NCBI GenBank assembly: GCA_902364975.1
Contig: CABJFQ010000009.1
Span: forward strand, 1 to 64,000
Direction: 5' to 3'
Source of the DNA: Coriobacteriaceae bacterium
Lineage (GTDB): Bacteria > Actinomycetota > Coriobacteriia > Coriobacteriales > Coriobacteriaceae
DNA: 64,000 bases
The number at the start of each line of letters is the position of its first letter. Within the stretch, counting starts at the first letter, position 1. Of the stretch, positions 42,653-51,696 are shown piece by piece. A program made the translations under genes and the position numbers. The notes beneath the pieces were generated by a model that made no database searches, was not told where the DNA came from, and worked only from the letters and a program-made list of their open reading frames with translations.

Positions 42653-43450
42653 ATGACCGAAACCGCAGCCGCAGCTCCCGTCGAGACACGCGACACCAAG
42701 CTCGAGATCATCATGGGCCGTGAGGCGCTCGATAAACTTGCCAACGCCACGGTGCTGGTGCTGGGCTGTGGCGGCGTGGGCTCCAACTGCTGCGAAGCGC
42801 TCGCGCGCGGCGGCATCGGTCATTTTGTGATTCTGGACAAGGATATCGTCGCGCCCAGCAATATCAATCGCCAGGCCATCGCCTTTCACAGCACCGTCGG
42901 CAAGCGCAAAGTCGATGTTATGGAAGCCCTGATCCACGATATCAATCCCGCCGCCAGCGTTATCAAGCGCACCGAATACCTGCTGAGCGACAACATCGAT
43001 GATTTCTTCGCGAGCGTTTTGGAGCAGACGGGTGGCAAGCTCGACTACGTCGTCGACGCCATCGACACCATCTCGGCCAAGCTCACTATTGCCAAATATG
43101 CTCAGGACCACGACATCCGTTTGGTTAGCTCCATGGGCGGGGCCAACAAGCTCCATCCCGAGTGCCTACGCTTTGCCGACATCTTCGATACGGTACGTGA
43201 CCCCATGAGCCGCATTATGCGCAAAGAATGTAAGAAGCGCGGAATCAAGAGCCTACATGTACTGTTTAGCTGCGAGGAATCGGTTAAGACACAGCCCCGC
43301 GACCCTTCCAACATCCACGAGCGCACCGAGCTGGGAACTGCCAGTTTTATGCCGCCCATCATGGGTCAGATGATTGCCGGCGAGGTTATCCGCCAGATCA
43401 GCGGGCGCGGCACCGAACGCGTACGCTCCGATGGCCAGCGCCTAAATTAA
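42653..43450 (+). CDS. tcdA: tRNA threonylcarbamoyladenosine dehydratase
   Basis: A 265-residue E1-like (ThiF/MoeB superfamily) enzyme that cyclises t6A37 in tRNA in an ATP-dependent step. It has VLVLGCGGVGSNCCEALAR, LDKDIVAPSNINRQ, VDAIDTISAKL and SSMGGANKLHPE. GGAGG precedes the ATG by a few bases. tatD follows 14 bp later, probably in one transcript. Confidence 0.94.
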   Translation: MTETAAAAPVETRDTKLEIIMGREALDKLANATVLVLGCGGVGSNCCEALARGGIGHFVILDKDIVAPSNINRQAIAFHSTVGKRKVDVMEALIHDINPAASVIKRTEYLLSDNIDDFFASVLEQTGGKLDYVVDAIDTISAKLTIAKYAQDHDIRLVSSMGGANKLHPECLRFADIFDTVRDPMSRIMRKECKKRGIKSLHVLFSCEESVKTQPRDPSNIHERTELGTASFMPPIMGQMIAGEVIRQISGRGTERVRSDGQRLN

Positions 43451-43464
43451 CGAGACGCGCCGCG

Positions 43465-44247
43465 ATGACACCGCAATTATTTGATGCGCATTGCCATCTT
43501 GATCTAATGGTTCACCCGGACGCCGTTGCCGATGAGGCGACGGCACTGGGCCTGGGCCTCTTTGACTGCGGCGTCGATCCGCGCGACTTCGCAAGCGCCA
43601 GCAAGCGCGCCTGCAGCCGTTCAAACATCTTTGTTGGAATCGGTCTCCATCCCTGGTGGCTTGCCGACGAGCGATGCGGAATCGCTGAAATCAATCTACT
43701 ATGCGAAGTCGCTGCGCAAGAGCGATTTATCGGCGAGGTCGGACTCGACTTTTCCGCACGCTTTGCTGGAAGTGAGCCGCTACAAATACAGGCATTTGAC
43801 CGGCTCTGCGATGCGCTCGTGCAGCATCCTCTTACCGGGCGCGTGATATCAATTCACGCCGTTCGTTCGGCGGGAACCGTACTGAACGTCCTCGAATCGC
43901 ATGGACTACTCATCCCAAACTCCGACTCCCCCGTTATCATCTTCCACTGGTTTAGCGGCACTTCGGACGAACTCGTCCGCGCGCGAAACGCAGGCTGCTA
44001 TTTTTCCGTGAACGAGCGTATGCTCGCCACCAAGCGTGGTCGCGAATATGCCCGACAGATTCCACTCGACCGTCTACTGCTCGAGACCGATGCGCCGGCC
44101 GAGCCAAACACAGAAACAAGTGTGCAATCGCTCATCAGATCGCTCGCAAGGACCTCGATGCACATTGCCTCACTCAAAAACTGTGACGCAAAGCGCATTG
44201 AGTCGGTAGTTTTAGCAACTGCGCACTCTGTTTTTGACCTTCGCTAA
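43465..44247 (+). CDS. tatD: TatD family metal-dependent hydrolase
   Basis: A 260-residue TIM-barrel nuclease. Metal ligands are in place: FDAHCHLD (near residues 6-13), IGEVGLDF, ISIHAVRSAGT, IFHWFSGT and LLLETDAP. TatD enzymes act as 3'-5' DNases or D-aminoacyl-tRNA deacylase-like hydrolases in quality control. The ribosome binding site is weak; translation is probably coupled to tcdA. Some segments (ISIHAVRSAGTVLN) differ from the canonical R-A-E/D-x-D form. Confidence 0.9.
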   Translation: MTPQLFDAHCHLDLMVHPDAVADEATALGLGLFDCGVDPRDFASASKRACSRSNIFVGIGLHPWWLADERCGIAEINLLCEVAAQERFIGEVGLDFSARFAGSEPLQIQAFDRLCDALVQHPLTGRVISIHAVRSAGTVLNVLESHGLLIPNSDSPVIIFHWFSGTSDELVRARNAGCYFSVNERMLATKRGREYARQIPLDRLLLETDAPAEPNTETSVQSLIRSLARTSMHIASLKNCDAKRIESVVLATAHSVFDLR

Positions 44248-44263
44248 CCCCTGTGGGCAAAAA

Positions 44264-44306
44264 TGCCAAGGGACATGCGAATCGCACAACGCAGTCCCCA
44301 TTGGCA
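44264..44306. repeat. GTCCC-type dispersed hairpin repeat (divergent)
   Basis: TGCCAAGGGAC and GTCCCCATTGGCA are arms with a two-base insert. It lies between the convergent tatD and FGGY kinase genes and may also act as their terminator. Confidence 0.55.
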
Positions 44307-44326
44307 GGCAGTACAATTCGGCAGCA

Positions 44327-45844
44327 TTACACCAATTCGTGCATGAGATCACGGTTGCGTGCATACAATTCGTCAAAGATATGACGACGCGACGCATATA
44401 GCTCGTGGGCAGCCATATCGGGCACGATTGTTTGTGCAACGCCAAGGACTTGGGCGAGTTCATCCCATGATGCATAGGCGCCACCTGCGAGAGCTGCCAT
44501 GATGGCATCACCGAAGCATGCGCCCACCGTAACCTTGGCAACCGAGACCTCGCGCCCGCATACGTCGGCGATAGCCTGCATCCAAACTGGATTCTTGGTT
44601 CCACCTCCGACAAGCATAATGCGCCCAATTGGCAGTCCATGCTCTCGCTCGATAATGTCGACATGGGATGCAACGGTATACGCGACGCCTTCCAAGGCGG
44701 CGCGAACCATATGGGCTCGCGTATGCCTTCCGGTCAGGCCAAAGAAGACGCCACGTGCCTCGGGATCGTTGAGCGGAGTACGCTCCCCCGCAAAGTACGG
44801 CAGGCACAGGAGCCCATCGGCACCCAGCGCCACATCGGCGGCATCATGCGCCATGACCGAATATGCATCGGGGCCACCGTGGCCCTCGGCCTCCACGGCG
44901 TCGCGATACAGTTCTTGGCGCAGCCACGATGTGAGTGCACCCGCCGTATTGGTCCCCGCGCAGATCCCGTAAGTTCCGGGAATGATAAACGTCCCTGGCC
45001 ACAGGCGGGCATCATCGACCATATGATCAGCTAGGTAGATGAAATACGCCGTGCTCCCCAACTGAACCATCATATCGCCGGGACGAAATACACCCGTCGA
45101 AATGGCCTCGGCACCAGAGTCGCCCGTTCCCACTAAGACAGGTGTCCCTGCCGCGAGCCCTGTCGCCTCAGCCGCGCGCTGCGTAATCACCCCGGCAATA
45201 TCGGTAGCCGACATTACCTCCGCCATCTGGTCAGGCCGGCAGAAACGAGCACATTCCCGAGCATCAACCCTCCAAGTGTAGCGGTCGTATAGGGGAAGAA
45301 AATCCTCCGCCAAGTAACGGTCCACCGTAAAACGCCCCGTCAACTTTGCGCATAGAAACGATGATGCCGTCAGGAACTTCGCGGCACGTTCGTGCACCTC
45401 GGGCATATTCTCCTTAAACCATAAGATCTTAGGAGCAATATCTGATGAGCAGGGATCGTGCCCGAAAAGTTCGCGTGCGCGACCTGACCCATATTCGGAA
45501 AGGAGCTCGTCAATCTGCGGCTTCGAACGTGCATCGACTCCATACAAAATCGCGGGCGCCAGCGCGTTGCACTCGGTATCGACCGGCACACAGTCGCAAC
45601 CCAATGCGGAAAGGCCCACGCATCCGATCTGCACCGCGTTAACCCCCGATCGCATCACCAGCTCGCGCGACAAGCGGCAAAAATCGCCCCACCAAACTGC
45701 CTCAGCATCATGCTGGTACCATCCATCACACGGGTTGTCCGTCTCATGTCCACAAGAGGCTTGGCAAACGATGTTGCATCGATCATCGATTAAAACGCCT
45801 TTAGAGGCGCTTGTCCCAATATCAATACCCAGATAGAGCGCCAT
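44327..45844 (-). CDS. FGGY-family sugar kinase
   Basis: A 505-residue kinase of the FGGY family (xylulokinase-like). The ATP-site start YLGIDIGTSASKGVLID and the C-terminal VGGGTKNPVWMQAIADVC are intact, as is the catalytic Asp in GTGDSGAEA. It would phosphorylate a ketose or sugar alcohol in the cytoplasm. It is the last gene of the long fructosamine-type operon and starts 6 bp after BtpA. Its closest class, xylulose, ribulose or another sugar, cannot be fixed by eye. Confidence 0.9.
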   Translation of the reverse strand: MALYLGIDIGTSASKGVLIDDRCNIVCQASCGHETDNPCDGWYQHDAEAVWWGDFCRLSRELVMRSGVNAVQIGCVGLSALGCDCVPVDTECNALAPAILYGVDARSKPQIDELLSEYGSGRARELFGHDPCSSDIAPKILWFKENMPEVHERAAKFLTASSFLCAKLTGRFTVDRYLAEDFLPLYDRYTWRVDARECARFCRPDQMAEVMSATDIAGVITQRAAEATGLAAGTPVLVGTGDSGAEAISTGVFRPGDMMVQLGSTAYFIYLADHMVDDARLWPGTFIIPGTYGICAGTNTAGALTSWLRQELYRDAVEAEGHGGPDAYSVMAHDAADVALGADGLLCLPYFAGERTPLNDPEARGVFFGLTGRHTRAHMVRAALEGVAYTVASHVDIIEREHGLPIGRIMLVGGGTKNPVWMQAIADVCGREVSVAKVTVGACFGDAIMAALAGGAYASWDELAQVLGVAQTIVPDMAAHELYASRRHIFDELYARNRDLMHELV

Positions 45845-45850
45845 AGGTGC

Positions 45851-46660
45851 CTACTCCCCTCGCGCCGTACGAGCGGCAGCCATAAAACGAACCACCCGCT
45901 CAACATCAATCGGGGCATCCAGCTTTCCGTCGCGCTTTAAGCACGTGCCGACAAACGCGCCATCGTAGTGAGCAAATACGTCAGCCACGGTATTTTCGCG
46001 ACAACCGGTGCCGCATACCACGGGCACTTCGCCAACACGCTCGCGGACCTCGTCGGCAAGCTCGCCCGAAGCGCCACGACCGGCAGCCGAACCGCCGATG
46101 ACCATCGCATCCGGTAGGCAATTAAAGAGAAGTGAATCGGCAATGTCCGCGGTCGTGCGGTCGTTGAGATAAACCTCGCCCTCGCTCGTGATGAAGTGAA
46201 AAAGCTTGAGGTCGTCCAAGCGCAGCGCCGCCTTGCGACGCATGGTGTGAGCGAAATCTCGGTTAATCAGCCCGAGATCACCGGCCCAGGCACCGCAAAA
46301 ATTGCAGCGCGTGAACTGCGCGTCGACGGCAGCGCACAGCTCGATTGTGGCATCACCATCGTAAATTGCCTCAGCTCCCCAAGGAGTCGACAGATCATGG
46401 GACAGAGCCCCGATTACATAGCCCATCGATGCAAGGGTTGAGGGAGAAACATGCTGCTCATAGGGCATCGAGAGCTCATTGGTAATCAAAATGCCATCGA
46501 CACCGCCCTGCTGCAACGCCTCGAGATCCCGCTTGGCGGCTTCCACGACCTGCGATACGCTTCCGCCCGGGTAATACAGCGGATCGCCCGGCAGAGGACG
46601 CAGGTGCAGCATTCCGATAACCGGCTTTTCGTTCTTGAACATCGAAGTTAGAAACGACAT
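45851..46660 (-). CDS. BtpA/SgcQ family TIM-barrel protein
   Basis: A 269-residue protein of the BtpA/SgcQ family. Motifs: PVIGMLHLRPLPGDPLYYPG, GVDGILITNELSMPYE and PDAMVIGGSAAGRGAS followed by VVCGTGCRENTV. The family is named for a photosystem I assembly factor but is common in bacterial sugar operons, where its reaction is unsettled. The ATG at 46660 follows AAGGAG. It lies between yjbQ and the FGGY kinase. Confidence 0.9.
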   Translation of the reverse strand: MSFLTSMFKNEKPVIGMLHLRPLPGDPLYYPGGSVSQVVEAAKRDLEALQQGGVDGILITNELSMPYEQHVSPSTLASMGYVIGALSHDLSTPWGAEAIYDGDATIELCAAVDAQFTRCNFCGAWAGDLGLINRDFAHTMRRKAALRLDDLKLFHFITSEGEVYLNDRTTADIADSLLFNCLPDAMVIGGSAAGRGASGELADEVRERVGEVPVVCGTGCRENTVADVFAHYDGAFVGTCLKRDGKLDAPIDVERVVRFMAAARTARGE

Positions 46661-46693
46661 AACGTGCTCCTTCATAGGGTTATTGCAGGGACG

Positions 46694-47122
46694 TTACTCC
46701 CCCAGCACCTCGACGTACACTTTTCGCTTCTGCGGACCGTCAAACTCCGCAAGATAGATGTTCTGGGCACTTCCGCACACGATGTGGCCATCTTGGACGG
46801 GAAAGAAGCAACTGTTTCCACAAATCATGCTCTTGATATGCCCACAGGAGTTGTTACCGGTGGCTCCATAGCTCGGCAGGAAGTGTGCATGCGCATAGGG
46901 GGCATCGAGTGGGGCGATGCGATCAAGCGTCTCCATAAGATCCGTCTCCACGCAGGGCAGTCCCTCGTTTACCACGATTCCGCAGGTCGTATGCGACAAA
47001 ATAATCGCCGCCAAGCCATTGGTCACCGAGCTGCGTTCGATGGCAGCGTGCACGTCCTCGGTAATATCGATGAACTGGTCCGGAGCAGTCGATAGATAGC
47101 TCAATGTCTCGAGCGTCACCAT
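46694..47122 (-). CDS. YjbQ family protein
   Basis: A 142-residue YjbQ/UPF0047 protein. It has DQFIDITEDVHAAIERS, LAAIILSHTTCGIVVNE, the conserved-His segment SYGATGNNSCGHIKSMI and QNIYLAEFDGPQKRKVYVEV. Family members show weak thiamine-phosphate synthase activity, but the real role is unknown. The start overlaps the upstream amidohydrolase stop (ATG at 47122; GTG at 47128 is the alternative). Its position inside a sugar-catabolic operon suggests a metabolic step. Confidence 0.9.
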   Translation of the reverse strand: MVTLETLSYLSTAPDQFIDITEDVHAAIERSSVTNGLAAIILSHTTCGIVVNEGLPCVETDLMETLDRIAPLDAPYAHAHFLPSYGATGNNSCGHIKSMICGNSCFFPVQDGHIVCGSAQNIYLAEFDGPQKRKVYVEVLGE

Positions 47123-47124
47123 GT

Positions 47125-47985
47125 TCACTCATCCCCTTCAAGAAAACGCAGGGCATTACCCCAGTAGAGCCTTTCTCGCGCATCATCGCGCATGGGCACG
47201 GTATCGAGCGCCCGCTTGAGTTTGAATGCACGGAAGCGCGGCGTATTGCTGGCGAACATCACTTGGTGCGATAGCGCGCGCTCATACCACAGCGGCCCCA
47301 TATCGACCGTGAAAAGACGCTGCATCATCTCCTCGGGCGAATCGATGTAAGTGATAGAGGTGTCCGTGTAGCAGTTGGGATACTTGAGCAGCATCGCCAC
47401 GGTCTCGCGCACCCAGGGCCAGCCAAAGTGGGTCAAACTAAAACGCACATTTGGATGCGTTGCGATTGTGTGCTCAAATACAAGCGGATTACTGCGCGAG
47501 AGCTCTGCGCCCGGCTCCCAAGACATACCGGCATGGAAAACTACCGGCTTGTTATAGCGCTCGCACAGCTCGTAAAGCGGCTCGGCCACGGCATCATCGG
47601 GAGCAAAACCCTGCTTTGCCGGATGCAGGCAAAGCCCCTTTGCCCCCAACTCGGTAAAGGCGCGCCCCAATTCGTCTGCGGCACCGCTCACCTGCGGATC
47701 TACGCTCGCAAATCCCCACAGACGATCGGGATGCGCGGCAACCAGCATGGCAATCTGGTCATTGGTGCCAAAATGCCCTCCGCATGCCGTGGTTACATCG
47801 AGCGGCATGAGCACGCTCTTCTGCACATCGCAGACGTCCATCTCGACTTGAAGCTCATCCCAATCCATGGGGCCCATATGCCCCATACCAAATTCTCGTG
47901 ACCAAAAACCGAATCCATCAGGCTCATCACCCGGCGTATAGATCTCGCCGTAGAGCATGGGCTGGACCAACATGTCGATAACCAT
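47125..47985 (-). CDS. Amidohydrolase_2 family protein with altered metal motifs
   Basis: A 286-residue TIM-barrel protein of the amidohydrolase_2 (ACMSD-like) family. The beta-5 and beta-6 histidines are kept (VVFHAGMSWEPG, SLTHFGWPWVRE). The N-terminal HxH motif, expected after VID, reads VIDMLVQP, and the last metal ligand Asp is Asn in FASNTPRF. It may be a metal-independent enzyme, use another metal geometry, or be non-catalytic. GAAAGGAG precedes the ATG at 47985. It sits between the second PfkB kinase and yjbQ. Confidence 0.85.
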   Translation of the reverse strand: MVIDMLVQPMLYGEIYTPGDEPDGFGFWSREFGMGHMGPMDWDELQVEMDVCDVQKSVLMPLDVTTACGGHFGTNDQIAMLVAAHPDRLWGFASVDPQVSGAADELGRAFTELGAKGLCLHPAKQGFAPDDAVAEPLYELCERYNKPVVFHAGMSWEPGAELSRSNPLVFEHTIATHPNVRFSLTHFGWPWVRETVAMLLKYPNCYTDTSITYIDSPEEMMQRLFTVDMGPLWYERALSHQVMFASNTPRFRAFKLKRALDTVPMRDDARERLYWGNALRFLEGDE

Positions 47986-48012
47986 TTCGCACTCCTTTCC
48001 AAGCATTTGACC

Positions 48013-48813
48013 CTAGTACGGCTCAAAAGAGCCGATGACGCGGGACGAAAGCTCGGCGCCCGCCTTCATACACGCCGGAATATCAAGGCCATCAATCACG
48101 CCCTTGGTAAACCCGGCGATATACGAGTCACCGGCGCCCACGGTGTTAACGACCTTCTCCGCCGGTACGATCCCGCACTCATAGAAGCGTTCGCCGTCAA
48201 AGGCAATGCTTCCCTTCTCGCCAAGCGTGGCAACTGCCACCCGCGGCCCCAACTTCTGTACGTGACGTACCCAATCACGCAGCTCCGGAGTGTCCTCTTC
48301 AAACGACATAAACGCATAGTCTACGTAAGGAAAATGAGCCTCGCAGGCATATTCGGGATCCTGGCTGAACACCGAGAAGTCCATAACCACCGTCTTGCCC
48401 GCATCATGCCATTCGGGCAGGAGGTCCAAACAATTGCCAAACAGGTCGGTATGAATGATGTCATGCTCTAGGATAAACGCCCGGTCATCTTCATTCGGTC
48501 GATATGTCTCCATTACGCCATCGATTGCCTCGAGATGCACGCGATCGACGCCGTCTTTCAATGCCATGAGCATCACCGAGGTGTCGCCATCCTCCACCCG
48601 CAGATGTGAGATATCGAACCCCTCAGCGGCCAGCGCCTCTCTCATCTTGTCTCCGTACTCGTCCTTGCCGACAACCGACACGGCGGATACCGAAACTCCC
48701 ATTCGTGCAAGATGGATACCCCAGTCAATGCCATTACCAGTCGGATAGAACACGCCGATGTTTTGATAGACGTCCGCACAGCAAAAACCAGCCGCGCACG
48801 CTTTAATACTCAT
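48013..48813 (-). CDS. PfkB-family sugar kinase, FrlD-like (divergent)
   Basis: A 266-residue ribokinase-family enzyme. The ATP site and catalytic Asp are intact in VVNTVGAGDSYIAGF. The substrate-binding N-terminal motif reads PTGNGIDWGIHLARMG instead of the GGNAVN(F/V)AV of FrlD, so its sugar substrate probably differs from that of the neighbouring kinase. Overall shape (DISHLRVEDGDTSVMLMAL, HTDLFGN) still resembles fructosamine 6-kinases. GGAG precedes the ATG. A hairpin terminator separates it from frlD. Confidence 0.88.
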   Translation of the reverse strand: MSIKACAAGFCCADVYQNIGVFYPTGNGIDWGIHLARMGVSVSAVSVVGKDEYGDKMREALAAEGFDISHLRVEDGDTSVMLMALKDGVDRVHLEAIDGVMETYRPNEDDRAFILEHDIIHTDLFGNCLDLLPEWHDAGKTVVMDFSVFSQDPEYACEAHFPYVDYAFMSFEEDTPELRDWVRHVQKLGPRVAVATLGEKGSIAFDGERFYECGIVPAEKVVNTVGAGDSYIAGFTKGVIDGLDIPACMKAGAELSSRVIGSFEPY

Positions 48814-48830
48814 GGTCTTCTCCAATGTTC

Positions 48831-48864
48831 AAAAGGGGACCCACCACATGGCGAGCCCCCTTTT
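48831..48864 (-). terminator. Hairpin between frlD and the second kinase gene
   Basis: AAAAGGGG and CCCCTTTT arms, ending in TTTT on the minus strand only 18 bp before the next ATG. It is probably a partial terminator that lowers expression of the downstream five genes. Confidence 0.7.
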
Positions 48865-48934
48865 CGCGTTTCGCTTATTGTTTTGCATCGGCCGTCCAAA
48901 GCCTCATAGCCAGACCGCCGTACGCTTTCTTAAG

Positions 48935-49798
48935 CTATTCGACGATTGGTGCTCCGTGGCCCCAAGAACCTTCCATGCCGCACACGGTCGAGGCAAACCC
49001 GGCAGCAAAGTCGAGCGCACGCTCGATGGCCTCGGCGCCATCTTCACCACGCTTGGCGGAATCGAGATAGCACATCAAAAACGAGGTGAGGAACGAGTCG
49101 CCCGCCCCCATGGTGTCCTTCATGTCCGTTACCGGTTTAGCCAGCTGGCGGTAATAACGCTCGCCGTCGTAAGCAATGCAGCCCTCGGCGCCCGCCGTAG
49201 CCGACACAAAACGCGGACCCAAGCCCTTCACCCATGCCAGACGCTCGCGAATCTCGTCCTCACTCGCGGCATCCGCCGCACTAAAGAAAGCGAAATCGAC
49301 GTAGGGCGCAATCTGCTCGTAGTGCTCGTCGGTGGAGTCGTCCGAAAAGTCAAAAGAGACCGTGACGCCCGCAGCCTTCAGCTTGGGCAGCTCGCGCTCG
49401 GTAAAGCAATAGTTGCCCGAATGAACCACATCGAACTGCTTCATGTACGAAAGGTCAAAGCGATCGAGGACATAGCGCGCATCGCCACGGATACCGCCCT
49501 CGTTGGAGCCAAGGAAGACACGGTCACCGTCAACGACGGTGACGCGAGCCGCTCCGTTCTCGCCAATCATCTGCTCGCACTTGTCAAGCTCGATACCCTC
49601 ATCCTCGAGGCTTGCAATGACATGCTCGGCAGCGGCGTCATTGCCAAAAATGCCCATGTATGCGGAGCGTGCGGCACCGCATTTCTTGGCATAAACGGCG
49701 AAGTTCACCGCATTGCCGCCAGGATACATGGTATGGATATGCTCGTAGCGATCGACGACGTTGTCGCCAAATCCGAGCGCGTTAACGTTAAATGCCAT
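48935..49798 (-). CDS. frlD: Fructoselysine 6-kinase-like PfkB kinase
   Basis: A 287-residue ribokinase-family kinase that matches E. coli FrlD in layout: MYPGGNAVNFAVYAKKCG (substrate site), FDVVHSGNYCF, VSFDFSDDSTDEHY and the catalytic DTMGAGDSFLTSF. It would phosphorylate the 6-OH of a fructosamine such as fructoselysine. It is followed closely by frlB upstream (14-bp gap), matching the kinase-deglycase pairing. Confidence 0.9.
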   Translation of the reverse strand: MAFNVNALGFGDNVVDRYEHIHTMYPGGNAVNFAVYAKKCGAARSAYMGIFGNDAAAEHVIASLEDEGIELDKCEQMIGENGAARVTVVDGDRVFLGSNEGGIRGDARYVLDRFDLSYMKQFDVVHSGNYCFTERELPKLKAAGVTVSFDFSDDSTDEHYEQIAPYVDFAFFSAADAASEDEIRERLAWVKGLGPRFVSATAGAEGCIAYDGERYYRQLAKPVTDMKDTMGAGDSFLTSFLMCYLDSAKRGEDGAEAIERALDFAAGFASTVCGMEGSWGHGAPIVE

Positions 49799-49812
49799 GG
49801 CCTTTGTCCCTT

Positions 49813-50781
49813 CTAGTACTCGACAACACCCATATAGCGACGGAAATCGGGATCGTGATCAAACACCTTGCCGCGTGCAGCACGCAGCTCGCAGTTCATG
49901 GCATAGAACAGCACCGGGTCCAGATAGGCACGGACGCTCGCCGGCACGGCTTCCATACCGTACTCCTTGGCATCGAGCACCATCAGCGTATCGGTATGCG
50001 TCTTAAGGAACGCCAGGGCGCGCTCGTCCATAGCACGGCACTCGCTGGAGCCCATCTGCAGGAAGTAAAAAACGCCATCCTGAGTAGCCTCGAAGGGGCC
50101 ATGGAAGTACTCGGCAGAGTGGATGTAGCTGCAGTGCTGCCACTGCATCTCCATAAGAGAGCAGATAGCGAAACCGTAGGTCTGGCTAAAGTTGGGACCG
50201 CTGCCCAGAATATAGAAGAACTCGTGCTCCTGGCAAAGCTTGGCAAAGCGATCGCCCAGCTCGGCATTTACCTTCTCGCGTGCCGGGGGAAGAATCTTAT
50301 CCATCTCGGCGATACCGGCATACATATCGGCAAGATCGGCGTAGCCCTCCTGCTGATCGAGCAGCTCTGCCGCAAGCGACAGCGAAATACCAGCGGGGAC
50401 CTCGGCCTGCGGCACACCCTCGCCCCACGGGTAGACCCACGTGGTCCACTTGCCGGAGTCGATCTTAGATCCAGCGTTGTCGGTCTGGGCGATCACCGTA
50501 GCGCCGGCAGCAAGGGCAATCTCGCAGCCCTCGACGACCTCGGGGGTGTTGCCACTGTGGCTACAAGCGATGACCAGGGACTTCTCGCCCAGACGACGCG
50601 GACGCATAATGTCGAATTCACGCGCGGTATAGATATACGAAGTGAAGGTGGTTGCCTCGCGCTGCAGAAGCTCATGAGCCGGGATCAAATCGATCATGGA
50701 GCCACCGCAAGCAATCCAGTAGACGCTGTCGAACTTGCCCTTCTCGGCAATTGCCTCTTTGATCAGATCGTGTGCGTTCAT
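49813..50781 (-). CDS. frlB: Fructosamine 6-phosphate deglycase-like SIS protein
   Basis: A 322-residue SIS-domain protein of FrlB type. It has VYWIACGGSMIDLIPAHELL, IACSHSGNTPEVVEG, the second SIS motif LGSGPNFSQTYGFAICSLMEM and the conserved C-terminal RRYMGVVEY. FrlB splits fructoselysine 6-phosphate into lysine and glucose 6-phosphate. The HSAEYFHGPFE segment holds the catalytic Glu/His region. The ATG at 50781 follows AAAGGA. Specificity for lysine over other amine partners cannot be told here. Confidence 0.9.
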   Translation of the reverse strand: MNAHDLIKEAIAEKGKFDSVYWIACGGSMIDLIPAHELLQREATTFTSYIYTAREFDIMRPRRLGEKSLVIACSHSGNTPEVVEGCEIALAAGATVIAQTDNAGSKIDSGKWTTWVYPWGEGVPQAEVPAGISLSLAAELLDQQEGYADLADMYAGIAEMDKILPPAREKVNAELGDRFAKLCQEHEFFYILGSGPNFSQTYGFAICSLMEMQWQHCSYIHSAEYFHGPFEATQDGVFYFLQMGSSECRAMDERALAFLKTHTDTLMVLDAKEYGMEAVPASVRAYLDPVLFYAMNCELRAARGKVFDHDPDFRRYMGVVEY

Positions 50782-50843
50782 ATCCAGTTCCTTTCTTGTT
50801 TGGTCCGCAATCAATGAGATTGGCTGCGTGGCCGATAGTTGTT

Positions 50844-51695
50844 TTAGTCAATCAGATATTTCTCGAATGCGGCCATGTTCTTGGCATCTGCCGCCGCCGG
50901 GTCATCGTAGTAACGACCGTCCGTGATTTCCTGGCCCAGCATGCCGTCAAAACCATGGGCGTTGAGCGTGGCGACGAAGGCGTCCATATCGTGCTTGCCA
51001 TCGCCCCACACCAGATGTCCATACGGGTCACCGTCGATAAAGTGCATCTCGTGAATTGCCCCATCACCAAAGGCGGCAAACCAGTCCTCGAGCGTCTCGC
51101 CTGCAACGCCCATCGCGGTTGTATCAACCATGGGCTGTAAGTACGGGCTCGCGACCTCGTCAATCATGCGCTTCGCATCGGAAACCGTCGTTACAAGGTT
51201 GCTCTCCTCGGGACGCAGGCTTTCCATCGTAAGCACCAGACCGTGCTCACCGGCATACTCCGCCAGAATGGACAAGTGCTCGCGGCTGCGCTTCCAGGCT
51301 TCCTCGCGGTCCTCGTCCCAGTCGCCCCAGCCCGAGTTGACGGACATACGGTCGCACCCAAGTACCTCGGCAAGCTCAATGCCGTGCTTAAAGTACGCCA
51401 GGCTGCGCTGTTCATGCAGCGGTTTGCGTGCGCAGTACTGCCAAGGATAGACAACATTCTCGGGGCACAGAGTACGATACCTAAGCCCACGGTCTGCAGC
51501 CTTTTTCGCCAGGACCTCAGCCTCAAAGTAGCCCGTGTGGTCGAGCGTCACATGCGGCTCCGCACACCACAGCTCAATGGACTCAAAGCCCAAACGCTGC
51601 TGCACATCAAGGAAGTAATCGAGCGACCACATGATGTAGTGGATATTCATGCCCGCAATCTGTTCGCGGCGCAGCGTCGGTTTGGATTCAGACAT
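50844..51695 (-). CDS. FrlC-like sugar epimerase/isomerase
   Basis: A 283-residue TIM-barrel protein of the xylose isomerase-like family. Motifs: LGFESIELWCAEPHVTLDH, GWGDWDEDREEAWKR, LTMESLRPEESNLVTT, VDTTAMG and HEMHFIDGDPYGHL with metal-ligand Glu, Asp and His. It corresponds in position and pattern to FrlC, which interconverts psicoselysine and fructoselysine. AAGGAGG precedes the ATG. A 1-bp gap separates it from the upstream amidohydrolase, so the two are coupled. Confidence 0.87.
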   Translation of the reverse strand: MSESKPTLRREQIAGMNIHYIMWSLDYFLDVQQRLGFESIELWCAEPHVTLDHTGYFEAEVLAKKAADRGLRYRTLCPENVVYPWQYCARKPLHEQRSLAYFKHGIELAEVLGCDRMSVNSGWGDWDEDREEAWKRSREHLSILAEYAGEHGLVLTMESLRPEESNLVTTVSDAKRMIDEVASPYLQPMVDTTAMGVAGETLEDWFAAFGDGAIHEMHFIDGDPYGHLVWGDGKHDMDAFVATLNAHGFDGMLGQEITDGRYYDDPAAADAKNMAAFEKYLID

Positions 51696-51696
51696 C

